Shown piece after piece: positions 32,610 to 43,266 of a DNA stretch of 64,000 nt. How positions within the stretch are numbered: the stretch's first letter is position 1; each line of letters opens with the position of its first letter. The DNA comes from Posidonia oceanica (taxonomy: Eukaryota; Streptophyta; Magnoliopsida; Alismatales; Posidoniaceae). Location: positions 43,596,001-43,660,000 of the forward strand of contig JAZBRS010000035.1 in NCBI GenBank assembly GCA_037176725.1. Direction: 5' to 3'. Both the position numbers and the translations under genes were made by a program. Below the pieces are notes generated by a model. The model had not been told where the DNA came from, made no database searches, and saw only the letters and a program-made list of their open reading frames with translations.

Positions 32610-35439
32610 GATGGACTTATCTTGAGAATCTAAGGCCTGATCTAAGATAACTTTAGTTTGAATGGAAGATCATTCAACCAAGAAGACCTGGACGGTCAGA
32701 TCGTGGAAATCCAACGGTCCGATCAAAAGTTATTCAGGTTTCAAGTCAGAAGGCTCAAGGGCCAGAAAAGGTAGGGATCTAAGTGCAAATAGTCCCTAAG
32801 AGTGTGCAGAATAGTGCAAATGTATGCAAGAATGCTAAGGATGTTTGAATGGATGCATGGGTGCAATGTTGACTGATATGGGAGTGCAAATGCATGCAAA
32901 AATGCAATACAGGGACTAAAGTGTAATTTAGGAAAACTATAGGGGCGTACATGCAAAATGTCGCTAAGTGTGTGCAAAACAGGTCTAATGCTTGCATGAA
33001 TGCTAATGTAATGATGCATGACTGAATGCGATGTTAATTAGGATGAATGCACGCAAAAATGCAAGAAAAGGACCTAAATGCAGTTTTTGAAAACTTACAG
33101 GGCCTAAATGCAATGCAAAGAAAGCATGCAAGCTTGTAAAAGTTGAAAAACATGGACTTATGTGCAATTTCAGAAAACTGTGGGGCTTTTTGACAATGCA
33201 ATGTGGTTTAAAATGCAACTAACATGGCATTTAAATGCATGGAGGACTAAAATGCAAATAAAACAAGTTTTAGGACCAAACAGCAATGCAATATGGTTTA
33301 CAACTTGATTTAAATGATATGATGAATGCAGATTGGACTGATATGCAAATAAACATGTTTTTTGGATTTTTTAGCAATGCAATAAGGTTTTAAATGCAGA
33401 TTAAATGAAATCTAACAACTGAACAGGACTAAGATGCTAAAAAAATGTATTTTTGGATTTTTCAGTAATGCAATAGGATTTTAAATGCAGATTAAATGAT
33501 ATGGATGAGCTGAATGAGGACTGATGTGCAATTAAACTATTTTTATGGGTTTTTCTGTAATGCAATATAGTTTAAATGCTGATTTAAATGAAATGCATGA
33601 ACTGTGGAGGACTGATGTGTAAATAAAATAGATATAGGGGCTAAAATGCAATGCAGTAAGGTAAACATGTGAATTAAATGAATGAATGCATAGTCTGAGG
33701 ACTAAGACGCGATAATGGAAACCTGCAGTACTTTTATGCAATGTAATAAGATAATAAATGCAAATTAAATGATCTGATCAACCAATAGAGGATTAAAATG
33801 CAAATAAAGTAAACTAGAGGGCTTAAATGCAATGCAATATGATAAAGCTATGATTTAAATGACTTTTCATTTGAATAGAGGACCTAGATGTCATATAAAA
33901 TAAACAGAGGACTTTAAAGCAATGTAATAAGATAAAACATGCATTTAAATGATTTTTAACAACTACAGGACTTGAATGTAAATAAAGTAAATTACTTGAC
34001 TCAAACTAAATGGCATCAAAAGATTTTTAAACTACAGTAGGACTGAAATGCAATAAAAATAAATAACAGAAGTTAAATGTAATGCAATAAAGTTAAATTC
34101 AAAAATTAAATAAAATCTAAACTGTAGCTGGACCTAAATGTAATAAAAAAAACTAGCAGAAACAAATGCAATGCAATGCAAAGTTAGTAAGTTAAGAAAA
34201 AAATAAAACCAAAATTCAACTAATGCAAATAAAAAATGATGGAAGCACAGTAGCAGCTGCCGCTGGCTGGGGAGGAGACTCTACGCCAGCGCTCAAGGGG
34301 GCGGTGCGGCACGGGCAGAGCTCGGGGAGGTGCGGCGCAGTTCGGTGGAGGTGCGGCGAGGTCCGGCGAAGCGGCGGGTGGCCTGGCGCGCTACGATGAG
34401 TTCTGTTACACCGGCAACCGTTGCCGGGGAAGAAGGCAGCTCCAGCGAGGTGGGAACGGCGCCATAGAGCTTGAAACGCACAAAAAAAGATATGGGGAGC
34501 AAGAGGGGGCGAGGCGGAGCTGGTGGAGGAGCTTGTTACCTGTTGGATCGTGCAGGGGCGTTTGGTGAGGTCGGGTGGTTTCTGTGATGGCGCTGCGAGG
34601 TGGAGGAGGCTTCGGAGGCGGCGGTGGCACGCAGGAGGGGTCTGGACGAGATCATAGAGGCACGGAGGAGATCTGGGAGGCGACGGTGGTCCTTTTCCTC
34701 CCCTCCGCACGTGGGTGGTTGGAGTGGGTGCAAAACAATAATTCTCTCTCCTCTCTCTCCCTGTGGCTCTCACCAAAGGTGGCTCGTGTAGGTGGCCTTC
34801 TGGTGGCTTTGCGGTGGTGGCGAGTGAGGACAGAGGGTGGTGAGTGCGTAGGGAAGAGGAGGTGGCCGGAGGTGTTTTCTGTGGGTTGGGTTTTAGGTTT
34901 TCTCTCCTCTCTCTCTTCTCTTCTTCCTCTCTCTCTACTAGCTTTTGTGGGTGTGTTTTTTTGTGGGTTATGGGTGTGCACAAGGGGAAGGAAAATGCTC
35001 TAGGTGTTTGCTGTGGTGTCTCTCTTCCTTCCACCTTCTTTCTTGGTCTACTGGTGAGTTGGGTGTTGTTTGTTTTTGGCTGTTGGTCTTTTGGTCTTGG
35101 TCTTGGTCTTGGGCACAGGCTGGAGGTGATGGAGGTGGAGTGGTGGTCGTGGATCGTGGGCTGTTGTCAGGAAGGTTTGAAAAACAGAGGGAAGGTCACG
35201 AGGGAAGGGAGATGCTAGTGTTTTTGTCTGTTGTGGAGAAAACAAAAGAAGAAGAAGAAGAAGAAAAAGAAAAAAAGGAGGAGAGGAGGAAGGAGAGTTG
35301 GGTCATGGGCTTGTGGAGTAGTGGAAAAGAAAAGAAGAAAGGAAAAGGATGGAAGGAGAGGTGGGCTTGGGCCAAGAGGAGGAGAAGGAGAAAAAGAAGA
35401 AAAGAAATGGAGAAAGAAAGGGATAGGTGGGCTTGGGAG

Positions 35440-35660
35440 TTTGTGCTTAACTTAGGTTTGGGGTTTGTTTTACCTATGGTTTATGGTTTTGGGTGTGAGA
35501 TGCGTTTTAGGTTTAGGGTTTGGGTTTTGGAAATTAGGGTTTTAGTGTTTAGGGTTTTGGAGTGGATTAGGGTTTAGGGTTTTACGGTTTATAATGGGCT
35601 TTAGATTTGGTTTTGGTTGTTAGGGTTTAGGGTTTAGGGTTTAATGTGGAAAAAGGAAAA
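35440..35660. repeat. TTTAGGG-type telomere-like runs in 3' LTR D
   Basis: Multiple TTTAGGG units with degenerate spacers, shared with the 5' LTR at 55040-55240, so they belong to the element. Confidence 0.75.
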
Positions 35661-36220
35661 GAAAGAAAGAAAGAAAGAAGGAAAGAAAGAAAGAAAGAAA
35701 GGAAGGGAGAAAGAAAGAAAGAATGGAAGGGAAGAAAAGAAATTAAAGATCAAATAACATGGGATAAAATAAAATAAAATAAAATAAAGATAAAATAAAG
35801 GGAAGAAAGGAGAATAAGTGGGGAGGAGCAAGAATGGGGTGGGCCCATTGGAGAGCAAGAAAAGACGAAAGAAAGAGAGGAAAAGAAGGAGGATAAAGAG
35901 GAGAGAGAATAGAATAACCAGGAGAGAGAAAAGGATAATCAGAAAAGAAAGAAGGAGAAAGGCTTAGGTTTGGAAGGGGGTCTTGTGTGAGTGTGTGACC
36001 TAGGGTTTCTAGGGTTTGACCTAGGGTTTTGTGGATGGATTTTCCTAAGTTTTGTGTAGGTTTTCCTAGGTTAAAAAAGGCTAAGGTTTTGGGTTTGATT
36101 TCAAGGTTCTAAAGTTTTTAATTTTCCTGATTTTGGGTGAGGGTTTTCTAAGTCATGTTTTGAAGCCACCAGAGAGAGATCCATTAAGCACAAAAATCGA
36201 AAAAAAATGGGGTGTCGACA

Positions 36221-36233
36221 GATGCCCCTCCCT
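36221..36233 (-). promoter_or_regulatory. Polypurine tract of element D
   Basis: The minus strand reads AGGGAGGGGCATC immediately before the 3' LTR, identical to the tract of element A. Confidence 0.7.
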
Positions 36234-36711
36234 AAGCGAGGTTAAGGAGACCGAGGCCGCTGCTCAAGGTTGACAGGACACCCCACCTGACAATGATGAA
36301 AGCCAGACGTCGCTATTGGCGTGAGTTACTTATTCGGCAGATGCAGCGAAAATCTTAACTCGATGCCGAAATGCGGATGCAAAATGCGGATGCGATGCAA
36401 CGCAATGACGATGCAATGTTGATGCTAAAGTAAACCTGTGCTAATGTTTGCCACGCCGAACTCCACAGGGGAGATGCGGGTGATGCATGTATGTGATACT
36501 GATGTTAATGTTGATGTTGAACCAATATGTAAAAAGGGGGGCCGCGCTGGGCTCCGCTAAGGGAGGCACGAACGATGCAAGCGATGCTGATGATTGCGAG
36601 TGGACGGACTCATTACCGGATAGTTAGGGCTATCAGCCCGAAGAAAGGACGCTAGACAGGGTGATGGGTGTCAACCCAGCAATTTGGGCTGCCAATTCGA
36701 AAGAAAAGCAA
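36234..36711 (-). other. Region next to the 3' LTR of D
   Basis: No gene. The part nearest the LTR matches A at 26040-26177 (shared words such as AACCCTGAGCAGCGGCC-type sequence). One 48-bp unit with GGATAGTTAGGGCTATCAGC lies at about 36615. Confidence 0.6.
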
Positions 36712-39385
36712 ATAGACATGACTTCGAAAAGGCACATAAAGGGGCTTGTCCTCAAAAAGGAGGAAACAAGTAGACGAATAGACGTGTCTTCGAAAAAGCA
36801 TGCAAAGGGGGCTTGTCCTCAAAATGGAGGAAACAAGCAAACAAACAGACGTGACTTCGAAAAGGCACACAAAGGGGGATTATCCACAAAACGGAGGAAA
36901 CAAGCAAACAAACAGACGTGACTTCGAAAAGGCACGCAAAGGGGCTTGTCCTTAAAACAGAGGAAGCAAGCAAACAAAGAGACGTCACTTCGAAAAGGCA
37001 CAAGAAGGGGCATGTCCTCAAAATAGAGGAAGCAAGCAAACAAACAGACGTGACTTCGAAAAGGCATGCAAAGGGGCTTCTCCTCAAAACGGAGGAAGCA
37101 AGCAAATAAACAGACATGACTTCGAAAACGCACGCAAAGGGGTTTGTCCTCAAAACGAAGGAACCAAGCAGACATGACCTCGAAAGGGCATGCAAAGGGG
37201 CTTGCAAAACGGCAAGCAAAAGGGAAACAAACATGACCTCAAAAAGGCATGCAAAGAGCTTGTTCATCAAACCAAATGAGGAAACAAGCAGACATGACCT
37301 CGAAAGGGCATGCAAAGGGCTCGCAAAACGGCAAGCACAGGGGAACAGACATGACTTCGAAAAGGCATGCAAAGGGCTTGTTCATCAAACCATAAGAAGA
37401 AACAAGTAGACATGACCTCGAAAGAGCATGCAAAGGGCTCGCAAAACGACAAGCACAGGGAACAGACATGACTTCAAAAAGGCATGCAAAGGGCTTGTTC
37501 TTCAAACCATATGAAGAAACAAGCAGACATGACCTCAAAAGGACATGCAAAGGGCTCGCAAAACGGCAAGCACAGGGCAACAGACATGACTTCGAAAAGG
37601 CATGCAAAGGGCTTGTTCTTCAAACCATATGAAGAAACAAGCAGACATGACCTCGAAAGGGCATGCAAAGGGCTCGCAAAACGGCAAGCACAGGGGAACA
37701 GACATGACTTCGAAAAGGCATACAAAGGGCTCGCAAAACGGCAAGCATAGGGAACAGACATGACTTTGAAAAGGCATGCAAAGGGCTTGTTCTTCAAAGC
37801 ATACTAAGAAACAAGCAGACATGACCTCGAAAGGGCATGCAAAGGGCTTGCAAAATGGCAAGCACAGGGGAACAGACATGACTTCGAAAAGACATGCAAA
37901 GGGCTCGCAAAACGGCAAGCATAGGGAACAGACATGACTTCGAAAAGGCATGCAAAGGGCTTGTTCTTTAAACCATATGAAGAAACAAGCAAACATGACC
38001 TCGAAAGGGCATGCAAAGGGCTCGCAAAATGGCAAGCACAGGGAACAGACATGACTTCGGAAAGGCATGCAAAGGGCTCATTCTTCAAACCATATGAAGA
38101 AACAAGCAGACATGACCTCGAAAGGGCATGCAAAGGCTCGCAAAACAACAAGCACAAGGAACAGACATGACTTCGAAAAGGCATGCAAAGGGCTTGTTCT
38201 TCAAACCATATGAAGAAACAAGCAGACATGACCTCGAAAGGGCATGCAAAGGGCTCGCAAAACGGCAAGCATAGGGAACAGACATGACTTCGAAAAGGCG
38301 TGCAAAGGGCTCGTTCTTCAAACCATTTGAAGAAACAAGCAGACATGACCTCGAAAGGGCATGCAAAGGCTCATAAAACGGCAAGCACAGGGGAACAGAC
38401 ATGACTTCGAAAAGTCATGCAAAGGGCTTGTTCTTCAAACCATATGAAGAAATAAGCAGACATGACCTCGAAATGGCATGCAAAGGGCTCGCAAAACGGC
38501 AAGCATAGGAAACAGACATGACTTCGAAAAGGCACGCAAAGGGCTTGTTCTTCAAACCATATGAAGAAACAAGCAGACATGGCCTCGAAAGGGCATGCAA
38601 AGGGCTCGCAAAACGGCAAGCACAGGAAACAGACATGACTTCAAAAAGGCATGCAAAGGGCTTGTTCTTCAAACCATATGAAGAAACAAGCAGACATGAC
38701 CTCGAAAGGGCATGCAAAGGGCTCGCAAAACGGCAAGCACAGGGGAACAGACATGACTTCGAAAAGGCATGTGAAGTGCATGTTCTTCAAACCATATGAG
38801 GAAACAAGCAGACATGACCTCGAAAAGGCATGCAAAGACTTGCAAAACAGCAGGCACAGGGAACGGACATGACTTTGGAAAGGCATGCAAAGGGCTTGTT
38901 CTTCAAACCATATGAAGAAACATGCATACATGACCTCGAATGGGCATGCAAAGAGCTCATACAACGGCAAGCACAGGAAACAGACATGACTTCGAAAAGG
39001 CATGCAAATGGCTTGTTCTTCAAACTATATGAAGAAATAAGCAGACATGACCTCGAAAGAGCATGCAAAGGGCTCGCAAAACGGCAAGCACAAGAAACAG
39101 ACATGACTTCGAAAAGGCATGCAAAAGGCTTGTTCTTCAAACCATATGAAGAAACAAGCAGACATGACCTCGAACGGGCATGCAAAGGGCTTGCAAAATG
39201 GCAAGCATAGGTAATAGACATGACTTCGAAAAGGCTTGCAAAGGGCTCGTTCTTCAAACCATATGAAGAAACAAGCATACATACCTCGAAAGAGCATGCA
39301 AAGGGCTCGCAAAACGGCAAGCACCCAAGGGAAGCAAACATGACTTTGAAAAGTCATGCAATGTGCTTCCAAAAAGGCAAGCGAA
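36712..39385. repeat. Tandem array in the 3' untranslated part of element D
   Basis: Two zones. At 36712-37165 about seven units of roughly 66 bp share GACTTCGAAAAGGCA and GGCTTGTCCTCAAAA. From about 37165 to 39385 a composite unit of about 117 bp alternates a GACATGACCTCGAAAGGGCA half, ending with GCTCGCAAAACGGCAAGC, and a GACATGACTTCGAAAAGGCA half, ending with TTCAAACCATATGAAG. I count about 18 copies of the first half, mostly 116-119 bp apart. Some positions lack one half. The unit is close to 39 codons, so long frames stay open on both strands (for example 37804-38346 and 38787-39341); these are not accepted as genes. Confidence 0.9.
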
Positions 39386-41116
39386 CACACTAAATGCTAG
39401 GAAGAGAGTGACACCATAGGGCAGCAAAAAAGATGCCCCTGGTATCAATGATGATACCAGGGAACAGCCGAAGCATCCTTGGCATCGGAAAAAAAAACGA
39501 CGAACATAGACAAAGCTGATGCGCTTGTCAAACGAGTAGTTAGGGCTACCAGCCTGGCATGTAGGGAGGATGAATGTAAGGACGTGCTGTGCAACGTGCA
39601 ATGCCGGTGGGGAATGCAATGGGTAGATGCAAACGAAAATGCGAGGGCCCATCGTGGTAGGTGTGCATTGGTCTCAGAGTGGGCATGCGTCGTGGCATCA
39701 CGGGGTGACAAACGAGGTAAACGCCAGTCATCAAGGACCTACCCAAAGCGGTGGGCGGCAAAACTTTGAAAAAGCACGGAGCCTCTGAGCGAGGTCAGGC
39801 AAAAAGTGCTCATCCTTGAGACCTGTTTTCGTAAACAGAAGAAGGGGAAGATAGAAATATATTACAGTATGCATGTTTTGGTGGCTTTGGACACAAAAGT
39901 AGCTAACTGAGGCTGCTTCTGCACTTTCTGCCTTGGAGGGTTCTCGATCCTCGAGCAACGCCATGCCGAGTTGTGGTCAGTGGCTCTCATTCTCACTCTT
40001 GGTTCGAGATGAGGCCTTAGTTTTGCAGAGTATAGCCTTTGGCTGCTTGGGTAGCAAAGGCGTTGAATGTAGCTTCACGGCCTCCATCTCAATTCCTCAG
40101 GGATTGACTACCGCTTTTGACACTCACGGATTGATTTCTTTTCCTCTCATGAGTGACTGGAGTTGCATCTAGCCTACTAGGGAAGTAGTTGTTGTCTGCA
40201 GAGGGGATTGGAGTGTGCTGCTGCACTCGAAGGGTGGGGCCAGTTCTTCCTGATAAAGTATCCCATGCAGTTGCCAGTGTGGCGCTTGGAGTTGAAAGCG
40301 GAGGGGGCTTTGATGCTCATCCAGGTCACTCCTCTCATGGGCGCATTCTTTCTTCAACTTCTGTCTTCGTTTTTCTTTTCTGCCCAGCATGCATGTCTTG
40401 TTATCATTTTTTTTTTCCTCATGTGATCTCTATTCTTTTGGACACGCATGACTTCACCCTCTTGGGGTAGTAGTCCCTGATGAGGTATTAAGAGTTCGGC
40501 TAGTCGGCGTACACCCTCAGCCTCTGCAATGTGTACAAGCAATCTCTGGCTATGCTCTGCTCTGCTTTGGTCCTCTCCATGTCTGGTGGACTCTCTTGAT
40601 AAGGTGGATCTTGCTTCTGTGAGTTTTTAAGCTCAGTAGGATGCTCTGTTTTGCTCTCAGTCTCATTCTATGGCCACATGCAAGAGATGGCGCTGCTCAG
40701 GTGAGCCTTGGCTGAGGAGGCCGGTGCTTAGTACCCTCTCGATGCTGCTAGTTGGTCCAAAGCCGGGTTTTTTTAGATTATGCAAATGTTTATGTGTTTG
40801 TAGGTTTTACACACGTTTTTGGGCTTTGTGGATTTTGTAATTTTTACAGTTTTTTTTTGTTTAAAAAAACATAAAATCAAAACTAGCGGCAAGGGAAAAT
40901 ATGTTTTTGCAGTTTTTTTTTTGATTTTTCGATTTTTTGATGTTTTTGTCTTTTGCAGGAAAAGATATGTACATGCAGGAAGTAGAAAAAGCATGTTTTG
41001 TGTTTTGATGGATTTTATGATTTTTATATTTTTCGATAATGCGAGAAAACATGAAAACGAACAAAATTGACAAAGGAATGACAACGCATGCAATAGGGAA
41101 AAGACAAGGTAAGAAG
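39386..41116 (-). other. Non-coding part of element D between array and gag
   Basis: Matches A at 22480-24320 in patches, for example ATGGCGCTGCTC and GGCCACATGCAAGAGATGG-type sequence (reversed). It contains a GATACCAG inverted pair near 39440-39470. No pol domain was found. Confidence 0.65.
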
Positions 41117-41126
41117 TACTTACCTG
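41117..41126 (-). promoter_or_regulatory. Splice-donor-like site after gag of D
   Basis: The minus strand reads GGCAGGTAAGTACTTC, at the place homologous to the site at 22461 in A. Conservation of CAGGTAAGT in two diverged elements is the only support. Confidence 0.45.
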
Positions 41127-41299
41127 CCAGCAACGTCAGGACGGAGGTGCTGAACCTGCTCCTGCGTCGCTAGTGCCGCCCCAGCGTCTCTGGCCACGTA
41201 CTCCCTTGTCCTTACGTAACCGTTCTGACTAACCCAACGAAACAGGAATCTCAGGGTGTGGGACAGCAAGGGGGCCAGAACGAGTCCGACGGAATCAGA

Positions 41300-43266
41300 A
41301 GGGTTCGTCGGGGAGGGAACAGAGTCGGAGGCGATGAGATCGGACATCAGAGACATGAAAATGGTGAGCTCCCACTCGATGTCCTGGAGGGTACGATAGT
41401 CATCCATCAAGTGCCCCGCGGCTCGATGGAAACTGCAGAAACGATCCGTGCTATGCCACCGCGAAGGGGGATCCGGCGACGAACGGATAGGCAGGAGCCT
41501 TAGGAGCTACTCAGCCTGGGGGTAGATGACACCCAATGGTTCGGCCAGGTGCATGTAATCACGCTCGGCATGACGGGGTCACCTTTGCCCAGGTTGGACG
41601 CCTTGCTGAGCATGTGCAACGTGATGCACAGGCTCGACAGGGGAGGCACTAAGAGGAGGCACGAAAGGAGGGACCGAAGGTGCAAGAGGAGCCAAGGGCA
41701 ACAAGGAAACCAAAGAGGGCGGAGCCAGAGATAGACCGACACGACCAGGATGATCGGTGGGGGAGGATGAGGAGTCAGCAAGAGCAAAAGAGGAGAGATC
41801 AGTCTCCAAGGTCCTTGGCTCCTTAGAGGTCGCACACCCGGAAGGGGGGTAGGCGAATGGGTCAGGTTGAGCTGGTGATGTTAAGGGGGCTAAAACTGTG
41901 CCTTGCTCGCACTCATCCCCCTACCAATCAGGTCCTGAACGATGTCTCGGAGGGTGAGGCAACCATCGATCGCATGTCCCGCGGCCCGATGGTAGGCACA
42001 GTATAAGCCTGCATCATACCACCGTGGAAGCGGGTCTGGTGGCGGACGAACTTCAGGGAGCCTCAGAAAGGGGGCGACCCTAGCGAAAATGATGCTCAGA
42101 GGTGCAACCAGCGGTGCGTAGTCGCTCTTGGTGCGGCAACCTCGCCTTTGCTTAGGCTGCGATCCCTGTCGAGCTAGTGTGACGTGATGCTCTGGCTTGA
42201 CGGGAGGAGTATCAAGAGAGGGCTCGAGCAGAGGAGCAGGAAGCAGAGGCTTCACAGGAAGGAGAGACAATGCAAGAGTTGAGATCCCGATTGCTCCGGT
42301 GTCAATGATATCCCGAATCATACTCTGTAGGGTGAAGCACCTATCGATTGAATGCCCAACAGTGCGATGAAACATGCAGAATAGGTGTAGCCTGAACCAC
42401 CGCGAACGGGGGTCTGGTGGTGGGTGAACATCAGGGAGTATTAAAAGATGGGCAACCTTGGGGAAGAGAGAGCTGAGTGACTGGCCCAAGGGAGTAAAGT
42501 CGGGAGCCCGGCGCTGGGCGTGTCTCATCTCCTACCATGGCCTTTGAGGAGTGGGATGCACAGGAGGCGCGGGGCGGGCGAGGGGCACGACTAGAGCAAG
42601 AGCAGGAGGTGCAGAAAATGGGGTTGCAACAGTGGAAAGTTGACTCTGCAAAGCTTGAGCTAGGGCTTGCATCTCCTGAGCTAGCTGGGAGAAGGATTCA
42701 ACCTAGGGGGATAGGGCGGCTAGGGTAGCAGACCTAGAGGACACGGGTTCTACTAGGTTAGGAAGGGGGGACTCAACAGAAGGGCCCAAAAGGAAGAAGG
42801 AACACGCCTCAGCACGAGGACCAGGAGACGGATACAAAAGTGATCTAAAATGAAAGTCGGAGGAGGGCACGACTAGCGAAGAGTGTGGCGGCGCCACCAG
42901 TAGGGGAGATGACATCCCGGCATGAGACATCACAGGAGATCCCCGAGGTAGAGGAGCAGACGGGCCAGGAAGAGGGACTAGAGCTGTGGATGCAAAAGAC
43001 ACGGTGGGAGGACATGGAAACCGACCCACAAACGGTGAAGACACCTGATAGCTTAGTCCATCGGTGCCGAGAAGAAACTGGGGCTGACCCTGTGCCTCGG
43101 TATGAGGTGCCACAAGTAGAGAGAAGGCAAAAGCGGCTGGACTAGGGAGCACTTCTGGAGGAGCTGCCCAGAGAAAGGGGCGGATGCCGGCCAGAAGAAA
43201 AGAGGAAGACTGACTATCAACCCCAGAATCCGTGGGAGGCGACGAACCAGATGATGGATCCCCCAT
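41300..43266 (-). pseudogene. gag remnant of element D with three knuckle modules
   Basis: The start could be the ATG at 43266 (MGDPSSGSSPPTDSG), although the open frame runs from 43404. The N-terminal part is Pro/Ser-rich to about 42540 and includes FSQLAQEMQALAQALQ, the counterpart of HLMELAHTLQ in A. A TAG follows QRPW near 42532. The gag core found in A and E is absent here. Next come three copies of a module: knuckle 1 FCMFHRTVGHSIDRC (42378-42337), knuckle 2 YCAYHRAAGHAIDGC (42000-41959), knuckle 3 FCSFHRAAGHLMDDY (41437-41396; last Cys changed to Tyr). Each is preceded by PPPDP-RW-type sequence, and modules 2 and 3 also by a VKPEHHVTLARQG-like stretch. The knuckles fit CX2HX4HX4C of Tat gag. 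Frame changes separate copies 2 and 3. Confidence 0.8.

Larger units (their letters stand above)
31410..36220 (-). repeat. 3' LTR of element D
   Basis: 4.8 kb; sense start TGTCGACACCCC at 36220, sense end CATCGGGATCGCTACA at 31410. It carries the conserved Tat block (about 31735-31850), GTTTTGC repeats doubled by a 264-bp duplication (32083-32609), an AT-rich part (32760-34230), a GC-rich part (34240-34720), and TTTAGGG runs (35440-35660). The 272-codon open frame at 34216-35034 is LTR sequence and is interrupted in the other LTR. Confidence 0.9.

Noticed and set aside
34216..35034. 272-codon open frame on the minus strand
   Set aside because: It lies inside the 3' LTR of D, is Pro/Arg/Ser-rich low-complexity sequence and is interrupted at the matching place of the 5' LTR (53830-54700).
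35440..35660. A chromosome end or fusion point at the TTTAGGG runs
   Set aside because: The runs are short, degenerate and present at the same place in both LTRs of D, so they belong to the element.
37804..39341. Open frames of up to about 184 codons in the D array, resembling a 39-residue repeat protein
   Set aside because: Frames are open on both strands because the unit is close to 117 bp; they start and stop with array irregularities, and there is no domain or codon signal.
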